From assembly GCF_014197145.1 (NCBI RefSeq), contig NZ_JACIEZ010000003.1, forward strand, positions 248,001-312,000: a DNA stretch of 64,000 bases, written 5' to 3'. Below are positions 34,366 through 44,196 of this stretch, piece after piece; the first letter of the stretch is position 1, and every line of letters begins with the position of its first letter. A program made the position numbers and the translations under genes. The stretch is from Gellertiella hungarica (GTDB lineage: Bacteria; Pseudomonadota; Alphaproteobacteria; Rhizobiales; Rhizobiaceae). The notes beneath the pieces were generated by a model, which was not told the DNA's origin, made no database searches, and saw nothing but the letters and a program-made list of their open reading frames with translations.

Positions 34366-35730
34366 TTAACTGTTCTTCTTTTTGGCCGCCTTGATCGCGG
34401 CATTTCGCTCCCGGATCTCGCGGGCCCGCCCAGGCTTCACCTCTTGCCGCCCGCGGCCAAGCGCCAGCGCGTCGTCGGGAACATCCGCCGTGATGACGCT
34501 GCCGGAGCCGACCAGCGCGCCGTCACCGATGGTAACGGGAGCCACCAGCGAACTGTTCGAACCGATGAAGGCGTTGGCACCGATCCGCGTCTCGAACTTG
34601 TTGTAGCCGTCGTAATTGCAGGTGATCGTGCCGGCTCCGATGTTCGCGTGAGCGCCGATGAAGGCATCGCCGATATAGGTCAGATGGTTGACCTTGGCGC
34701 CCTCGCCGATCTCTGCCTTCTTGACCTCGCAGAAATTGCCCACCTTTGCGTTCCGGCCCAGATTGGCACCCGGGCGCAGCCGCGCGAAAGGCCCCACCGC
34801 CGCTCCGGACGCCACGCGCGCGCCCTCGATATGGCTGAAGGCGTGGATAACCGCACCGCTTTCGATCACTGCACCGGGACCGAAGACTACATTCGGCTCG
34901 ATCAGGACATCTGGCTCGATGACGGTGTCGTGGCAAAGGAATACGGTCTCGGGCGCGATCATGGACACGCCCGACAGCATAAGTTCGTTGCGGCGGCGCT
35001 GCTGCCAGAGGCGTTCGATCACGGCGAGTTCGGCGCGGGTATTGCAGCCGGTCATCTCCTCTTCCGGAGCATCGACGGCCACGACCCGGCTACCCAGCGA
35101 ACGGGCGATTTCCACCAGATCGGTCAGATAATATTCCCCCTTGGCATTGTTGTTGGTGATCCGGTCGAGGAAGGACAGGGCCTTGCCGCCGTTGATGGCG
35201 ATGAGCCCGCTGTTGCACCAGTTGACCTTGCGCTCCTCGTCGGTAGCGTCTTTCTCCTCGCGGATGGCGAGGAGTTCTCCGTCCTGCACGAGCAAGCGCC
35301 CGTATCCGAACGGGTTTGCGGTGTGGAAGCCGATGACGGCGACATCGGCCCCCTCGGCAATCTGCGCCCGCGCCTTCAGAAGCGGCGCTTCGGTCAGCAG
35401 CGGTCCATCGCCGTTGACGACGACGATATCGTCATAGCCTTGCGCAATCGCCTCGCGCGCCATCAGCACCGCATGGCCCGTGCCCTTGCGCTCGCTCTGG
35501 AAGAAGGGAGTGATCGTGACGTCGCCGATCCGCGCCGCGTCCGTCACCTTCTCGGCATCGCGACCGGTGATGAGTGCAACGTCTGCAATGCCGGCGCGGC
35601 GCACAGCATCGATCACATGCGCAATCATCGGCCGCCCGCCAACCGGGTGCAGAACCTTCGACATGGACGATTTCATCCGGGTGCTATCACCTGCAGCCAG
35701 AACAACGGCCAGGCAGCGACGTGCTGTCAT
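34366..35730 (-). CDS. glmU: bifunctional UDP-GlcNAc pyrophosphorylase / glucosamine-1-phosphate acetyltransferase
   Basis: 454 residues. Acetylates GlcN-1-P and then couples it to UTP to form UDP-GlcNAc, the precursor of peptidoglycan and LPS. The N-terminal Rossmann domain (1-230) has the nucleotide-binding loop [19 protein letters not shown]; the C-terminal left-handed beta-helix (250-430) has repeated hexapeptides and the catalytic histidine in [12 protein letters not shown]. The C-terminus is Lys-rich. It lies upstream of glmS on the same strand, the two genes serving consecutive stages of one pathway. Confidence 0.97.
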   Translation of the reverse strand: MTARRCLAVVLAAGDSTRMKSSMSKVLHPVGGRPMIAHVIDAVRRAGIADVALITGRDAEKVTDAARIGDVTITPFFQSERKGTGHAVLMAREAIAQGYDDIVVVNGDGPLLTEAPLLKARAQIAEGADVAVIGFHTANPFGYGRLLVQDGELLAIREEKDATDEERKVNWCNSGLIAINGGKALSFLDRITNNNAKGEYYLTDLVEIARSLGSRVVAVDAPEEEMTGCNTRAELAVIERLWQQRRRNELMLSGVSMIAPETVFLCHDTVIEPDVLIEPNVVFGPGAVIESGAVIHAFSHIEGARVASGAAVGPFARLRPGANLGRNAKVGNFCEVKKAEIGEGAKVNHLTYIGDAFIGAHANIGAGTITCNYDGYNKFETRIGANAFIGSNSSLVAPVTIGDGALVGSGSVITADVPDDALALGRGRQEVKPGRAREIRERNAAIKAAKKKNS

Positions 35731-35872
35731 CCCAATCTCCCATTCCTCTCGTGCCCGCGCATGAAAACGGGCTGTGACCGCATTGGCGGCCCGCTTGATG
35801 ATTCCTGCTGTAGCAAAAAGGCTATGGCAATGTCGCGGGAAACCTTGCGGAAGTTGCAGGACATGGGATCGG

Positions 35873-37177
35873 TCAGATCCCGCCCGCGGCGTCGACGCGG
35901 GTCAGCAGGATCTTGTCGATCCGTCGCCCATCCATGTCGATCACTTCGAAACGGTATCCGAAACGCTCCAGCGTATCGCCTTCCTCCGGCGACTTGCGCA
36001 GTTCCTGCACCAGATAGCCCGCAATCGTTTCGAAATGCCCTTCGGTTTCGATGGCATCGAGATCAAGCGCGAGCTCCACCTCGTGGATCGGCGTGCGGCC
36101 GTCGATCAGGTAGCTGCCGTCATCCCGCTGGCGGATGAGGGTGGAATCGTTGTCGTCATAGTTGGACGGCAGGATGCCCACGATGGCTTCCAGCAGGTCG
36201 GAGGGCGTGAGAATGCCTTCCGTGCTGCCATATTCATCGACGATGATGGCGATATGCATCGGCGTCGACTTGAAGGTTTCCAGCGCCTTGAGACAGGAAG
36301 AGGTTTCCGGTATCGCGACCACGCCCTGAACCAGGTTGCGAAGACTGAAGGTTTTCGGGTCGATTGCGCTGGACAGGATATCCCGGGCGTGAACCGCGCC
36401 GATGACATTGCGGTCATCCCCCTCGACCACGAGATAGCGGGAATGGCGGGTTTCCTCGATCTCGCGGCGGATCTCCTCCAGCGTGTCGTTCACGTCGAGC
36501 GACACCACCTCGGTCCTGTGCGTCATGATGGACTTCACCGAGCGGTCGCCAAGCCCGATGATGCGGCGAAGGATATCGTGTTCTTCCTTTTCGATGACGC
36601 CGCTTTCTGCGCCTTCCGCGAGAACCGCATGCACTTCGGCTTCGGTGACCTCGTCGGCGCTCTTGCCGAGCATGCCCGTCAGCCGCATCACGAGTTTGGC
36701 GGAAATCTCGAACAGAAAGACGATGGGTGCGGCAACCCTGGACAGCAGCGACATTGGCCGTGCAACGATCAGCGCAAGCGCTTCGGCATTGCTGAGCGCC
36801 AGCTGCTTCGGAATGAGCTCGCCGACGATCACCGAAAAATAGGTGATGCCCGTGACCACAAGCGCGACGGAAATGGAATCCGCATAGGGGCCGATACCCG
36901 GCATGGCCGCGAATGTGGGAGCAATCTTGTCCGAGATCGCAGCTCCACCATAGGCACCGGCAAGGGTTCCGACGAGGGTGATGCCCACCTGGACGGTCGA
37001 AAGGAAGTTGCCGGGATCTTCGGCAAGCCTCAGCGCGGTCAGCGCGCGGCGGTCACCCTGCTTTGCCTTCTGCCTCAGGATCGGCTTGCTGGCCGATACG
37101 ATGGCCATTTCGGAGAGGGAGAAGAAGGCATTGATCAGAAGCAGGATAAAGATGACTGCCAATTCAGTCGTTATCAT
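35873..37177 (-). CDS. CNNM/CorC (HlyC) family transporter-like protein
   Basis: 434 residues. The N-terminal CNNM domain has four hydrophobic segments ([20 protein letters not shown] through [19 protein letters not shown]), followed by paired CBS domains (about 205-330, with [14 protein letters not shown] and [18 protein letters not shown]) and a C-terminal CorC_HlyC/transporter-associated domain. Such proteins are linked to Mg2+/Co2+ efflux or magnesium homeostasis, with CBS domains sensing adenine nucleotides. The 'haemolysin' name is historical. I chose the ATG at 37177 at the start of the first helix. It stands alone between glmU and the BMP transporter. Confidence 0.88.
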   Translation of the reverse strand: MITTELAVIFILLLINAFFSLSEMAIVSASKPILRQKAKQGDRRALTALRLAEDPGNFLSTVQVGITLVGTLAGAYGGAAISDKIAPTFAAMPGIGPYADSISVALVVTGITYFSVIVGELIPKQLALSNAEALALIVARPMSLLSRVAAPIVFLFEISAKLVMRLTGMLGKSADEVTEAEVHAVLAEGAESGVIEKEEHDILRRIIGLGDRSVKSIMTHRTEVVSLDVNDTLEEIRREIEETRHSRYLVVEGDDRNVIGAVHARDILSSAIDPKTFSLRNLVQGVVAIPETSSCLKALETFKSTPMHIAIIVDEYGSTEGILTPSDLLEAIVGILPSNYDDNDSTLIRQRDDGSYLIDGRTPIHEVELALDLDAIETEGHFETIAGYLVQELRKSPEEGDTLERFGYRFEVIDMDGRRIDKILLTRVDAAGGI

Positions 37178-37373
37178 GGACCACCATAGGGCTGACCCGT
37201 CCGGTGCCGGTCCGGACGGTCGTCGTGTCGGGCGAAGCACCTGCCTTTATCCGGCTGGAGTGTCGCGCGCTTCAAAGCGGTCGCGGTCCAGGAGGCAGTG
37301 GCGTTCGTGTTCCGTGAGATAGTGCAGCGCGCCGCCAAATACAATCGCTCAATATCCCGGAAGCGGGAAATGG

Positions 37374-37396
37374 AAAGGGCGCCCGAAGGACGCCCT
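37374..37396 (-). terminator. probable terminator after the BMP gene
   Basis: AGGGCG at 37376-37381 pairs with CGCCCT at 37391-37396; on the minus strand the hairpin is followed by TTTCCATTT. It lies 25 bp past the BMP stop codon. Confidence 0.6.
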
Positions 37397-37421
37397 CCCC
37401 TGTTCTGTCGATGTGGCCGGC

Positions 37422-38492
37422 TTACTGCGGCAGCTTGTCGTCGACGCCTTCGATGTAGAAGTTCATGCCGAGGATGGTGCCGTCGTCAGCGCTTTCGCCT
37501 TCCTTCAGCCACGGCGAACCGTCCTGCTTGTTGATCGGGCCGGTGAAGGGCTTCAGCTCGCCGGACTTGATCTTGGCTTCGGTTTCCTCTGCCATCTTCT
37601 TCACGTCGTCGGGAACGTTGGTGTAGGGCGCCATCGTCAGGATGCCGTCCTTCAGGCCGTCGAAGCTCTGCTGCGAGGTCCAGGTGCCGTCCAGAAGGGC
37701 CTTGGTGCGCTTGACGTAATAAGCGCCCCAGGTGTCGACGATCGCGCTCATCTGGGCATTCGGGCCGGCCTTGATCATGTCGGAGGCCTGACCGAAGGCC
37801 TTGATGCCACGCTCTTCGGCAACCTGCATCGGTGCGGTCGTGTCGGTGTGCTGGGTCAGCACGTCCACGCCCTGGTCGATCAGCGCCTTCGCGGCATCTG
37901 CTTCCTTGCCCGGGTCGAACCAGGTGTTCACCCAGATGACCTTCAGCTTGAAGTTCGGGTTCACGGTGCGGGCACCGTGCAGGAACGAGTTGATGCCGGC
38001 AACCACTTCCGGGATCGGGAAGGATGCGATGTAGCCGGCGACGCCGGTCTTGGACATCTTGGCTGCGATCTGGCCGTTGATGAAGCGGCCTTCATAGAAG
38101 CGCGAGTTGTAGGTGGAAACGTTCGGAGCGGCCTTGTAACCGGTCGCGTGTTCGAACTTCACATCCGGGAACTTGGCAGCGACCTTCAGCGTCGCGTCCA
38201 TGAAGCCGAAGGAGGTGGTGAAGATCAGGGCGCAGCCGGAACGGGCCATGCGCTCGATGGCGCGCTCCGCATCCGGGCCTTCCGGAACGTTTTCGAGGAA
38301 GGGTGCCTCGACCTTGTCGCCGAGCTCCTTCTCGAGCTGCTGGCGGCCGAGTTCGTGCGCCTGGGTCCAGCCGCCGTCGGTCTTCGAGCCGACATAGACG
38401 AAGCAGACCTTGGTCTTGTCGGCGGCCTGGGCTGCGCCCGAGGCCAGGATCATGGCCACGGTTGCGGCCAGTGCGAGAGCAAGTTTCTTCAT
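37422..38492 (-). CDS. BMP family ABC transporter substrate-binding protein
   Basis: 356 residues. A signal peptide covers residues 1-23 (ILASGAAQA-AD); no lipobox is evident, so the protein is probably soluble in the periplasm. The BMP fold is indicated by KVCFVYVGSKTDGGWTQAHELGRQ, ALIFTTSFGFMDATLKVA and the NAQMSAIVDTWGAYYVKRTKALLDG region. Homologues bind purine nucleosides. It is the last gene of the four-gene ABC operon on the minus strand, 121 bp after the second permease, with its own terminator downstream; binding-protein genes placed last are often expressed more strongly. Confidence 0.93.
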   Translation of the reverse strand: MKKLALALAATVAMILASGAAQAADKTKVCFVYVGSKTDGGWTQAHELGRQQLEKELGDKVEAPFLENVPEGPDAERAIERMARSGCALIFTTSFGFMDATLKVAAKFPDVKFEHATGYKAAPNVSTYNSRFYEGRFINGQIAAKMSKTGVAGYIASFPIPEVVAGINSFLHGARTVNPNFKLKVIWVNTWFDPGKEADAAKALIDQGVDVLTQHTDTTAPMQVAEERGIKAFGQASDMIKAGPNAQMSAIVDTWGAYYVKRTKALLDGTWTSQQSFDGLKDGILTMAPYTNVPDDVKKMAEETEAKIKSGELKPFTGPINKQDGSPWLKEGESADDGTILGMNFYIEGVDDKLPQ

Positions 38493-38613
38493 GATTACCC
38501 CTCTTGTGTTATCGGGTTTGGTTCTCTCGAGCGGCTTGGGAGACCGCCTTGTTTTTATGGACGCGAAGGTTCCACATTTCTGGCGTCCGGCGCAAGCGCC
38601 GGAGCGCAAATTT

Positions 38614-39531
38614 TCATCGATCCGGAACGAAAGGCTTACCGAGGCAGGCCGGCGTGTTGATCAATGTTGTCCGGCGGTTATGGGATATGATGATCAACAC
38701 GATAATGGTTGCGGCATAGGGGAGTGCCGAGAGGAACTGCGACGGGATGGCAAGCCCCAGCGCCTGTGCGTGAAGCTGGCCGATGGTGACTGCACCGAAC
38801 AGGTATCCGCCGGCGAGTACCCGCCACGGACGCCAGGAGGCGAAGACCACCAGCGCGAGCGCGATCCAGCCGCGGCCGGCAGACATGTTCTCCACCCACT
38901 GCGGGGTGTAGATCAGCGAAAGCTGCGCACCGGCGAGCCCTGCACAGGCTCCGCCGAACATCACCGCCAGGTAGCGGGTACGGATCACCGATATGCCGAG
39001 CGCGTGGGCCGAACCATGGCTGTCGCCGATGGCGCGGATCTTCAGCCCCGCCCTTGTGCGGAACAGGAACCAGTTGACCCCGACAACGAGGGCTATCGAG
39101 GCATAGAAGACGATATCCTGCTTGAAGAAGATCGGGCCGACGAAGGGTATGTCCGACAGGACGGGAAAGACGATCTGCGGAAGCTTGACGCCGGGAACGC
39201 CGACGAAGCTTTCTCCCAGATTTCCGGACACCCCGAGGCCAAGGATGGTCAGCGCGAGACCCGTTGCCACCTGGTTCGCAACGAGCGTCAGCGTCAGGAA
39301 GCCGAAGAGCAGCGAGAAGAGCGCGCCCGTTGCAATGCCGGCAAGGACGCCCAGAGAGGGCGATCCCGACATCTGGGCGACCGCGAAGGCTGCGACTGCC
39401 CCCATGATCATCATGCCCTCGACGCCGAGATTGAGAACCCCGGCTCTTTCGGTCACGAGTTCGCCCATTGCGGCAATCACCAGCGGTGTCGCGGCGGTGA
39501 TGATGGTGAGGATGATGGCTTCGATGATCAT
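38614..39531 (-). CDS. BMP-type ABC transporter permease
   Basis: 305 residues with about eight to nine transmembrane helices in a branched-chain/nucleoside permease (BPD_transp_2) fold. The start MIIEAIILTIITAATPLVIA and the conserved EGMMIMGAVAAFAVAQ and GRGWIALALVVFASWRPWRVL segments match the second permease of BMP transporters. It begins 1 bp after the stop of the first permease. It forms the inner-membrane channel with the other permease and the ATPase at 40614-42185. Confidence 0.93.
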   Translation of the reverse strand: MIIEAIILTIITAATPLVIAAMGELVTERAGVLNLGVEGMMIMGAVAAFAVAQMSGSPSLGVLAGIATGALFSLLFGFLTLTLVANQVATGLALTILGLGVSGNLGESFVGVPGVKLPQIVFPVLSDIPFVGPIFFKQDIVFYASIALVVGVNWFLFRTRAGLKIRAIGDSHGSAHALGISVIRTRYLAVMFGGACAGLAGAQLSLIYTPQWVENMSAGRGWIALALVVFASWRPWRVLAGGYLFGAVTIGQLHAQALGLAIPSQFLSALPYAATIIVLIIISHNRRTTLINTPACLGKPFVPDR

Positions 39532-39532
39532 C

Positions 39533-40624
39533 TCACGCGCCCCCTTGCGTCTTGTTGCCGAGGCTGTCCCAGACGATGCGGACCTTGTAGCGGATCAGCG
39601 TGTCGCAGGAGAGGACGAAGAACAGCAGCAATCCCTGGAAAACGCGGGTGACCTTGTCAGACACCCCGATCGAGAGCTGCGCGGCCTCGCCGCCGAGATA
39701 GGTCAGCGCCAGGACCAGCCCGGACGCGATGGCACCCAGAGGGTTGAGGCGTCCCAGGAAGGCGACGATGATCGCGGTAAAGCCGTAACCGGGCGAAATG
39801 ACCGGCTGCAGGTGACCGATCGAGCCCGAAACCTCCGCAATGCCCGCGAGACCCGCCAGCGCGCCGGACAGGAGCATGGAGAACCAGATCATCCGCCGGC
39901 TCGAGAAGCCTGCAAACCGCCCTGCCCGTTCGGATTCGCCCAGCACGGATACCTCGAAGCCCTTCAGCGTGAAGCGCATCATGAACCACAGCAGCACGGC
40001 AGCCACGATCGCGAAGGCGAAGGCCCAGTGTGCACGCCCGGATTCCAGCATCGCGGGAAGGGTCGCAGACTCCGAGAAAGTAACCGATTCCGGGAAGTTC
40101 ATGCCGCCGGGATTGCGCCACACGCCTCGTACCAGCCAGTCCAGGAAAAGCTGGGCGATGTAGACCAGCATCAGGCTTGTCAGGATCTCGTTCGTGTTCA
40201 TCCGGCTCTTGAGAAAGGCCGGGATGGCTGCGAATGCCGCACCACCGATGGCGCCCATGATCAGCATCAGGGGCAGAACTGCGCCGTTCTGAAAATCCGG
40301 GAACATGATGGGCAGGATCGAGCCGGTGATCGCGCCGATGGTGAACTGGCCTTCCGCGCCGATGTTCCAGTTGTTCGACCGGTAGCAGATGCAGAGGCCC
40401 GCCCCGATCAGGATCAGCGGAGCGGCCTTGATGGCGAGTTCGTGCAGCGACCACACTTCCAGAAGCGGTTCTATGAAGAAGCTGTAGAGCGCATCCAGCG
40501 GGCTTTTTCCGAGCAGGGCAAAGAGGATCGCGCCGGCGATGCCCGTCAAAACCAGCGCCAGCAGGGGCGAGGCAAAGGAAAAGAAGGCGGATTGGCCCGC
40601 GCGTTTCTCGAGTTCAATGCGCAT
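39533..40624 (-). CDS. BMP-type ABC transporter permease
   Basis: 363 residues with nine to ten hydrophobic helices. Family motifs include KAAPLILIGAGLCICYRSNNWNIGAEGQF and the GYGFTAIIVAFLGRLNPLGAI loop, which contacts the ATPase. It is the first permease of the pair, overlapping the ATPase gene by 11 bp upstream and almost touching the second permease downstream, so translation is coupled. Purine-nucleoside-type uptake is inferred from the family, not shown. Confidence 0.93.
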   Translation of the reverse strand: MRIELEKRAGQSAFFSFASPLLALVLTGIAGAILFALLGKSPLDALYSFFIEPLLEVWSLHELAIKAAPLILIGAGLCICYRSNNWNIGAEGQFTIGAITGSILPIMFPDFQNGAVLPLMLIMGAIGGAAFAAIPAFLKSRMNTNEILTSLMLVYIAQLFLDWLVRGVWRNPGGMNFPESVTFSESATLPAMLESGRAHWAFAFAIVAAVLLWFMMRFTLKGFEVSVLGESERAGRFAGFSSRRMIWFSMLLSGALAGLAGIAEVSGSIGHLQPVISPGYGFTAIIVAFLGRLNPLGAIASGLVLALTYLGGEAAQLSIGVSDKVTRVFQGLLLFFVLSCDTLIRYKVRIVWDSLGNKTQGGA

Positions 40625-42185
40625 GGGCAGCCTCCGGCGCGGACTTCGTCTCGTGCATGCCGCCCATCAGCAGGCCGATCTTTTCCATGCTGAGTTCGCC
40701 GGCGGGATAGGGTTTCGAAAGCCGGCCTTCGGAGATCACGGCAATTTCGGTCGCGACCTCGAAAATCTCGTCGAGGTCCTGGCTGATCACGAGGACGGCC
40801 GAACCGGATCGGGCGAGATCGACCAGAGCCTGGCGGATCCTGCTCGCTGCACCGGCGTCCACACCCCAGGTAGGCTGGTTGACGATCAGCACGGCCGGTT
40901 GCCGGTCAAGCTCGCGGCCGACGATGAACTTCTGCAGGTTACCGCCCGAAAGCGATCCGGCAGCCGGATCCTCGCCGCTCTTGCGCACGTCCATCGCCTC
41001 GCAGATGCGCTTCGTGGCTGCCTTGACCGCCGCATGGCGGATGAGACGCAAGGGACCTGAAATGAAGGCCTTTCGGTCCGACTTGTGCCGGGCCAGAACC
41101 AGATTGTCGGAAAGCGGCATGGATGTCACCGCGGCATGACCGTGGCGTTCTTCCGGCACGAAACCGGCGCCCAGCAGGCGACGGCCGGAAATGCCGAGGC
41201 GCCCGACCGGCTTTTCCCGGATGCGGACAGCATTGTTGTCACCGACCGGATACTCGCCCGAAAGCGCATCGAAGAGCTCGCCCTGACCATTGCCCGCGAC
41301 GCCGGCAATCGCCAGGATTTCACCGGCCTTGACGCGCAGGTTGACGTCCTTCAGCGACACCGCGAAGGGGGTGCGGGCGGGAACGGAGAGATTCACCGCC
41401 TCCAATTGAACCCCACCTGAGGGAATGTCGGAAATCCGCTTCACCGACTCCACCTCCGCACCGACCATCATCCGGGCGAGCGAGGCCGGCGTTTCCTGGC
41501 GGGGATCGCAGGCTCCGGTGACCTTTCCGTGGCGGAGCACGGTTGCACGATCGCAGATCCGCTGCACCTCCTCGAGGCGGTGGCTGATGTAGAGGACTGA
41601 CCGGCCTTCGGCCTTCAGTTTCGCCAGCGTTTCGAAAAGCCGGTCGGCCTCCTGCGGGGTCAGAACGGAGGTCGGCTCATCGAGGATGATAAGGCTGGGG
41701 TTCTGCAGGAGTGCACGCACGATCTCGATGCGCTGGCGCTCGCCGACAGACAGGTCCGCCACATGGGCATGAGGATCGAGCGGCAGGCCGTAATTGCGCG
41801 AGAGCGTCGCCGCCTCCTCCGCGATCCGCGCCAGCGAAATGCCGGGATCCAGCGAAAGGGCGATGTTCTCGGCCACGGTCAGCGCTTCGAAAAGGGAGAA
41901 ATGCTGAAAGACCATGCCGATGCCGGTCTTGCGCGCCTCCCCCGGCGAAGAGATCCGCACGGGTTGCCCTTTCCACACGATCTGTCCCGAGGTCGGGGCC
42001 AGAACGCCGAACAGCATCTTCACCAGCGTGGACTTGCCAGCGCCGTTCTCGCCCAGAAGAGCGTGAATTTCCCCCGGCTGTATTTCCAGGTCTATTCCAT
42101 TGCAGGCAGCAAATTGACCGAACAGCTTTGTCAGCTTGTTGACGGTCAGCAAGGCGACGTTCTGAGACGCTTCCAATGCCGACAC
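40614..42185 (-). CDS. BMP-type ABC transporter ATP-binding protein (two ATPase domains)
   Basis: 523 residues. Two ABC cassettes in one chain, as in sugar and nucleoside importers. The first has Walker A GENGAGKSTLVKML, signature LSVGERQRIEIVRAL and Walker B LIILDEPTSVLTPQE. The second lacks a canonical Walker A (GVAGNGQGELF) and has signature LSGGNLQKFIVGREL and a degenerate Walker B (VLIVNQPTWGVDAG), the usual asymmetric pattern. It is the first gene of the operon with the two permeases and the BMP binding protein downstream. The preceding quinone oxidoreductase ends only 42 bp away on the same strand. Confidence 0.94.
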   Translation of the reverse strand: MSALEASQNVALLTVNKLTKLFGQFAACNGIDLEIQPGEIHALLGENGAGKSTLVKMLFGVLAPTSGQIVWKGQPVRISSPGEARKTGIGMVFQHFSLFEALTVAENIALSLDPGISLARIAEEAATLSRNYGLPLDPHAHVADLSVGERQRIEIVRALLQNPSLIILDEPTSVLTPQEADRLFETLAKLKAEGRSVLYISHRLEEVQRICDRATVLRHGKVTGACDPRQETPASLARMMVGAEVESVKRISDIPSGGVQLEAVNLSVPARTPFAVSLKDVNLRVKAGEILAIAGVAGNGQGELFDALSGEYPVGDNNAVRIREKPVGRLGISGRRLLGAGFVPEERHGHAAVTSMPLSDNLVLARHKSDRKAFISGPLRLIRHAAVKAATKRICEAMDVRKSGEDPAAGSLSGGNLQKFIVGRELDRQPAVLIVNQPTWGVDAGAASRIRQALVDLARSGSAVLVISQDLDEIFEVATEIAVISEGRLSKPYPAGELSMEKIGLLMGGMHETKSAPEAAHAH

Positions 42186-42227
42186 CTATCCCCCGTTTAT
42201 GAGCCGCCCCTCCATGTCCCGATCATA

Positions 42228-43211
42228 TCAGGGGATCAGCAATGTTGTTCCGCTCGTTTTTCTGCTTTCCAGGTCCCGATGGGCCCTTCCCGCTTCTGCG
42301 AGCGGGTATGTCTGGTGGATATTGATACGCACTTTGTCCGTTTGGACAATATCAAACAGTGCATTTGCACAAGCCCGAAGCTCCTCCGGGGTGGAGGTAT
42401 AGGAGAAAAGCGTCGGACGCGTCGCAAACAGAGAACCCTTCTGCGAAAGGAGGGCCATCTCGAAGGGAGGCACCGGTCCGGACGAGTTGCCGAAGCTCAC
42501 CCACATGCCGCGAAGCTTCAGGCAATCGAGCGAGGAAGGGAACGTGTCCTTGCCGACGGAATCGTAGACGACATCGACGCCCTTGCCGCCGGTAATCTCC
42601 CTGACGCGGGACACGAAGTCTTCCTCGCGATAGTTGATGACGTGGTCGTAGCCATGGGCGCTCGCCAGTGCCGCCTTCTCCGCGGAACCGACGGTGCCGA
42701 TGGTGGTGGCGCCGAGCGCCTTTGCCCACTGCCCGGCAATGAGCCCGACACCGCCGGCAGCGGCATGGAACAGCAGAACCGTTTCCGGCCCGACCCGGAA
42801 GGTGCGATTGAGCAGATATTCGGCTGTCATGCCCTTCAGCATCATCGCCGCGGCGGTTTCGAATGAGATCCCGTCGGGGATCTTCACGAGCTGACGCGCC
42901 GCGATGTTGGCTCTCCGGCTATAGGCCTTGTCGCCCGTGCCATAGGCGACGCGGTCGCCCACGGAAATCCCGCTGACGCCCTCGCCTACCTTGACGACAA
43001 CACCGGCGCCTTCCTTGCCTGGAATGAAAGGCAGGCCGTTCGGCGCCTTGTAAAGACCGGTGCGGAAATAGACGTCGATGAAATTGAGGCCGATCGCCCT
43101 GTGCTCCACCTGCGCTTCGCCAGGTCCCGGTTCGGGCAGATCCACCGTCTCGAGCTTCAGCACCTCCGGTCCGCCGAGTTCCCGGATCAGAATGGCTTCG
43201 GTCTTTTCCAT
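42228..43211 (-). CDS. NADPH:quinone oxidoreductase (zinc-independent MDR family)
   Basis: 327 residues, the standard length of quinone oxidoreductase-like MDR enzymes. The N-terminal catalytic domain reads MEKTEAILIRELGGPEVLKL; the NADPH-binding Rossmann loop is FHAAAGGVGLIAGQWAKALG. Structural zinc cysteines are absent, placing it in the quinone reductase branch. It probably reduces quinones or enones in the cytoplasm. The start is 6 bp after the pcs stop, so it is co-transcribed with phosphatidylcholine synthase, although no biochemical link is obvious. Confidence 0.9.
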   Translation of the reverse strand: MEKTEAILIRELGGPEVLKLETVDLPEPGPGEAQVEHRAIGLNFIDVYFRTGLYKAPNGLPFIPGKEGAGVVVKVGEGVSGISVGDRVAYGTGDKAYSRRANIAARQLVKIPDGISFETAAAMMLKGMTAEYLLNRTFRVGPETVLLFHAAAGGVGLIAGQWAKALGATTIGTVGSAEKAALASAHGYDHVINYREEDFVSRVREITGGKGVDVVYDSVGKDTFPSSLDCLKLRGMWVSFGNSSGPVPPFEMALLSQKGSLFATRPTLFSYTSTPEELRACANALFDIVQTDKVRINIHQTYPLAEAGRAHRDLESRKTSGTTLLIP

Positions 43212-43217
43212 GACGGC

Positions 43218-43958
43218 TTACTCCTTGCGGCCAAGATTGGGGAAGAGCTGAAGAACCGCCCCGATGAAGTAGAGATAAAGCCCGGACGCGACGAAGCCGA
43301 TCATCACCCATGTCGGCGTCTGGAAATGGAGAAGCAGCGAGTAGCCTCCAAGCGCGCACCAGAGCAGGCAGATGCCGAGGTTCAGCGGCCGCAGCCGCTT
43401 GACGCGAACGGGGTGCAGGAAATGCACCGGCAGGAAGGTGAGAAGCACGGAGCCGAAAACCAGTATGCTCGTCGTCACCGGTCCCGCATTGGTGACGAAG
43501 AGCGTCAGGATGATCATGTTCCAGACGACGGGAAAGCCGGAGAAGAAATACTCGTCCGTCTTCATGCCCGTATCGGCATAGTAGATGGCGCTGGAAACGA
43601 CGATCAGGCCGGCCGCGATGAACGACCAGGGTGCGCCCAGAATGCCGCTCTGATAGAGCGCGAAGGCCGGCACCAGCACATAGGTCACGTAATCGATGAT
43701 ATTGTCCAGCGTGTCGCCAGACCAGTTGGGCAGCACTTCCTTGACGCTGAGCTTGCGCGCAATGGGCCCGTCGATACCATCGACGATCAGCGCCAGCCCC
43801 AGCCACCAGAACATGTCCACGAAGCGGTGTTCCGCTGCCGCGATCACGCTGAGCAGAGCCAGAAACGAGCCCGAGGCCGTGAGGATGTGAACGGAAAAGG
43901 CGCGGATTTCTGCATAGGGCACCGGCCGGTAGTTGAAGATCTTCTTGAGCAGTGTCAT
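43218..43958 (-). CDS. pcs: phosphatidylcholine synthase
   Basis: 246 residues, an integral membrane protein with about eight helices. The CDP-alcohol phosphotransferase motif is present in the extended bacterial Pcs form: DGIDGPIAR followed by VLPNWSGDTLDNIIDY. It condenses choline with CDP-diacylglycerol directly, a route characteristic of rhizobia and other plant- or host-associated alphaproteobacteria. I chose the ATG at 43958 (MTLLKKIFNYRPVPYAEIRA); GAGGG lies just before it. The quinone reductase gene follows at 6 bp. Choline would have to be taken up; no choline transporter is in the window. Confidence 0.92.
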   Translation of the reverse strand: MTLLKKIFNYRPVPYAEIRAFSVHILTASGSFLALLSVIAAAEHRFVDMFWWLGLALIVDGIDGPIARKLSVKEVLPNWSGDTLDNIIDYVTYVLVPAFALYQSGILGAPWSFIAAGLIVVSSAIYYADTGMKTDEYFFSGFPVVWNMIILTLFVTNAGPVTTSILVFGSVLLTFLPVHFLHPVRVKRLRPLNLGICLLWCALGGYSLLLHFQTPTWVMIGFVASGLYLYFIGAVLQLFPNLGRKE

Positions 43959-44196
43959 GGCCCTCGTCCGCCTTCTCCAGAAGCTTTCCGGCAAAGGCCG
44001 GTGCGTCGAACCCTTGAGCCTGCCCCCGCCGGCCCTCTTCCACCATCGGATGCCATGAGAAGCCGACCCGCGTCCAGCAAAAAACCATGATGGCCACCAA
44101 CCTTCCCCGGAAAGCTGCGTCCAATCATCCCATGGATTTCATGAGGCAAAACGCCTAGATAGGCTTCACATGCAGGAAGCACGGGAAGCGCGCGTC

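Noticed and set aside
44170-44196. Earlier ATG for the UbiH-type monooxygenase
   Set aside because: It adds nine charged residues before the Rossmann strand that family members start with; ribosome-binding evidence is weak for both, so it remains possible but less likely.
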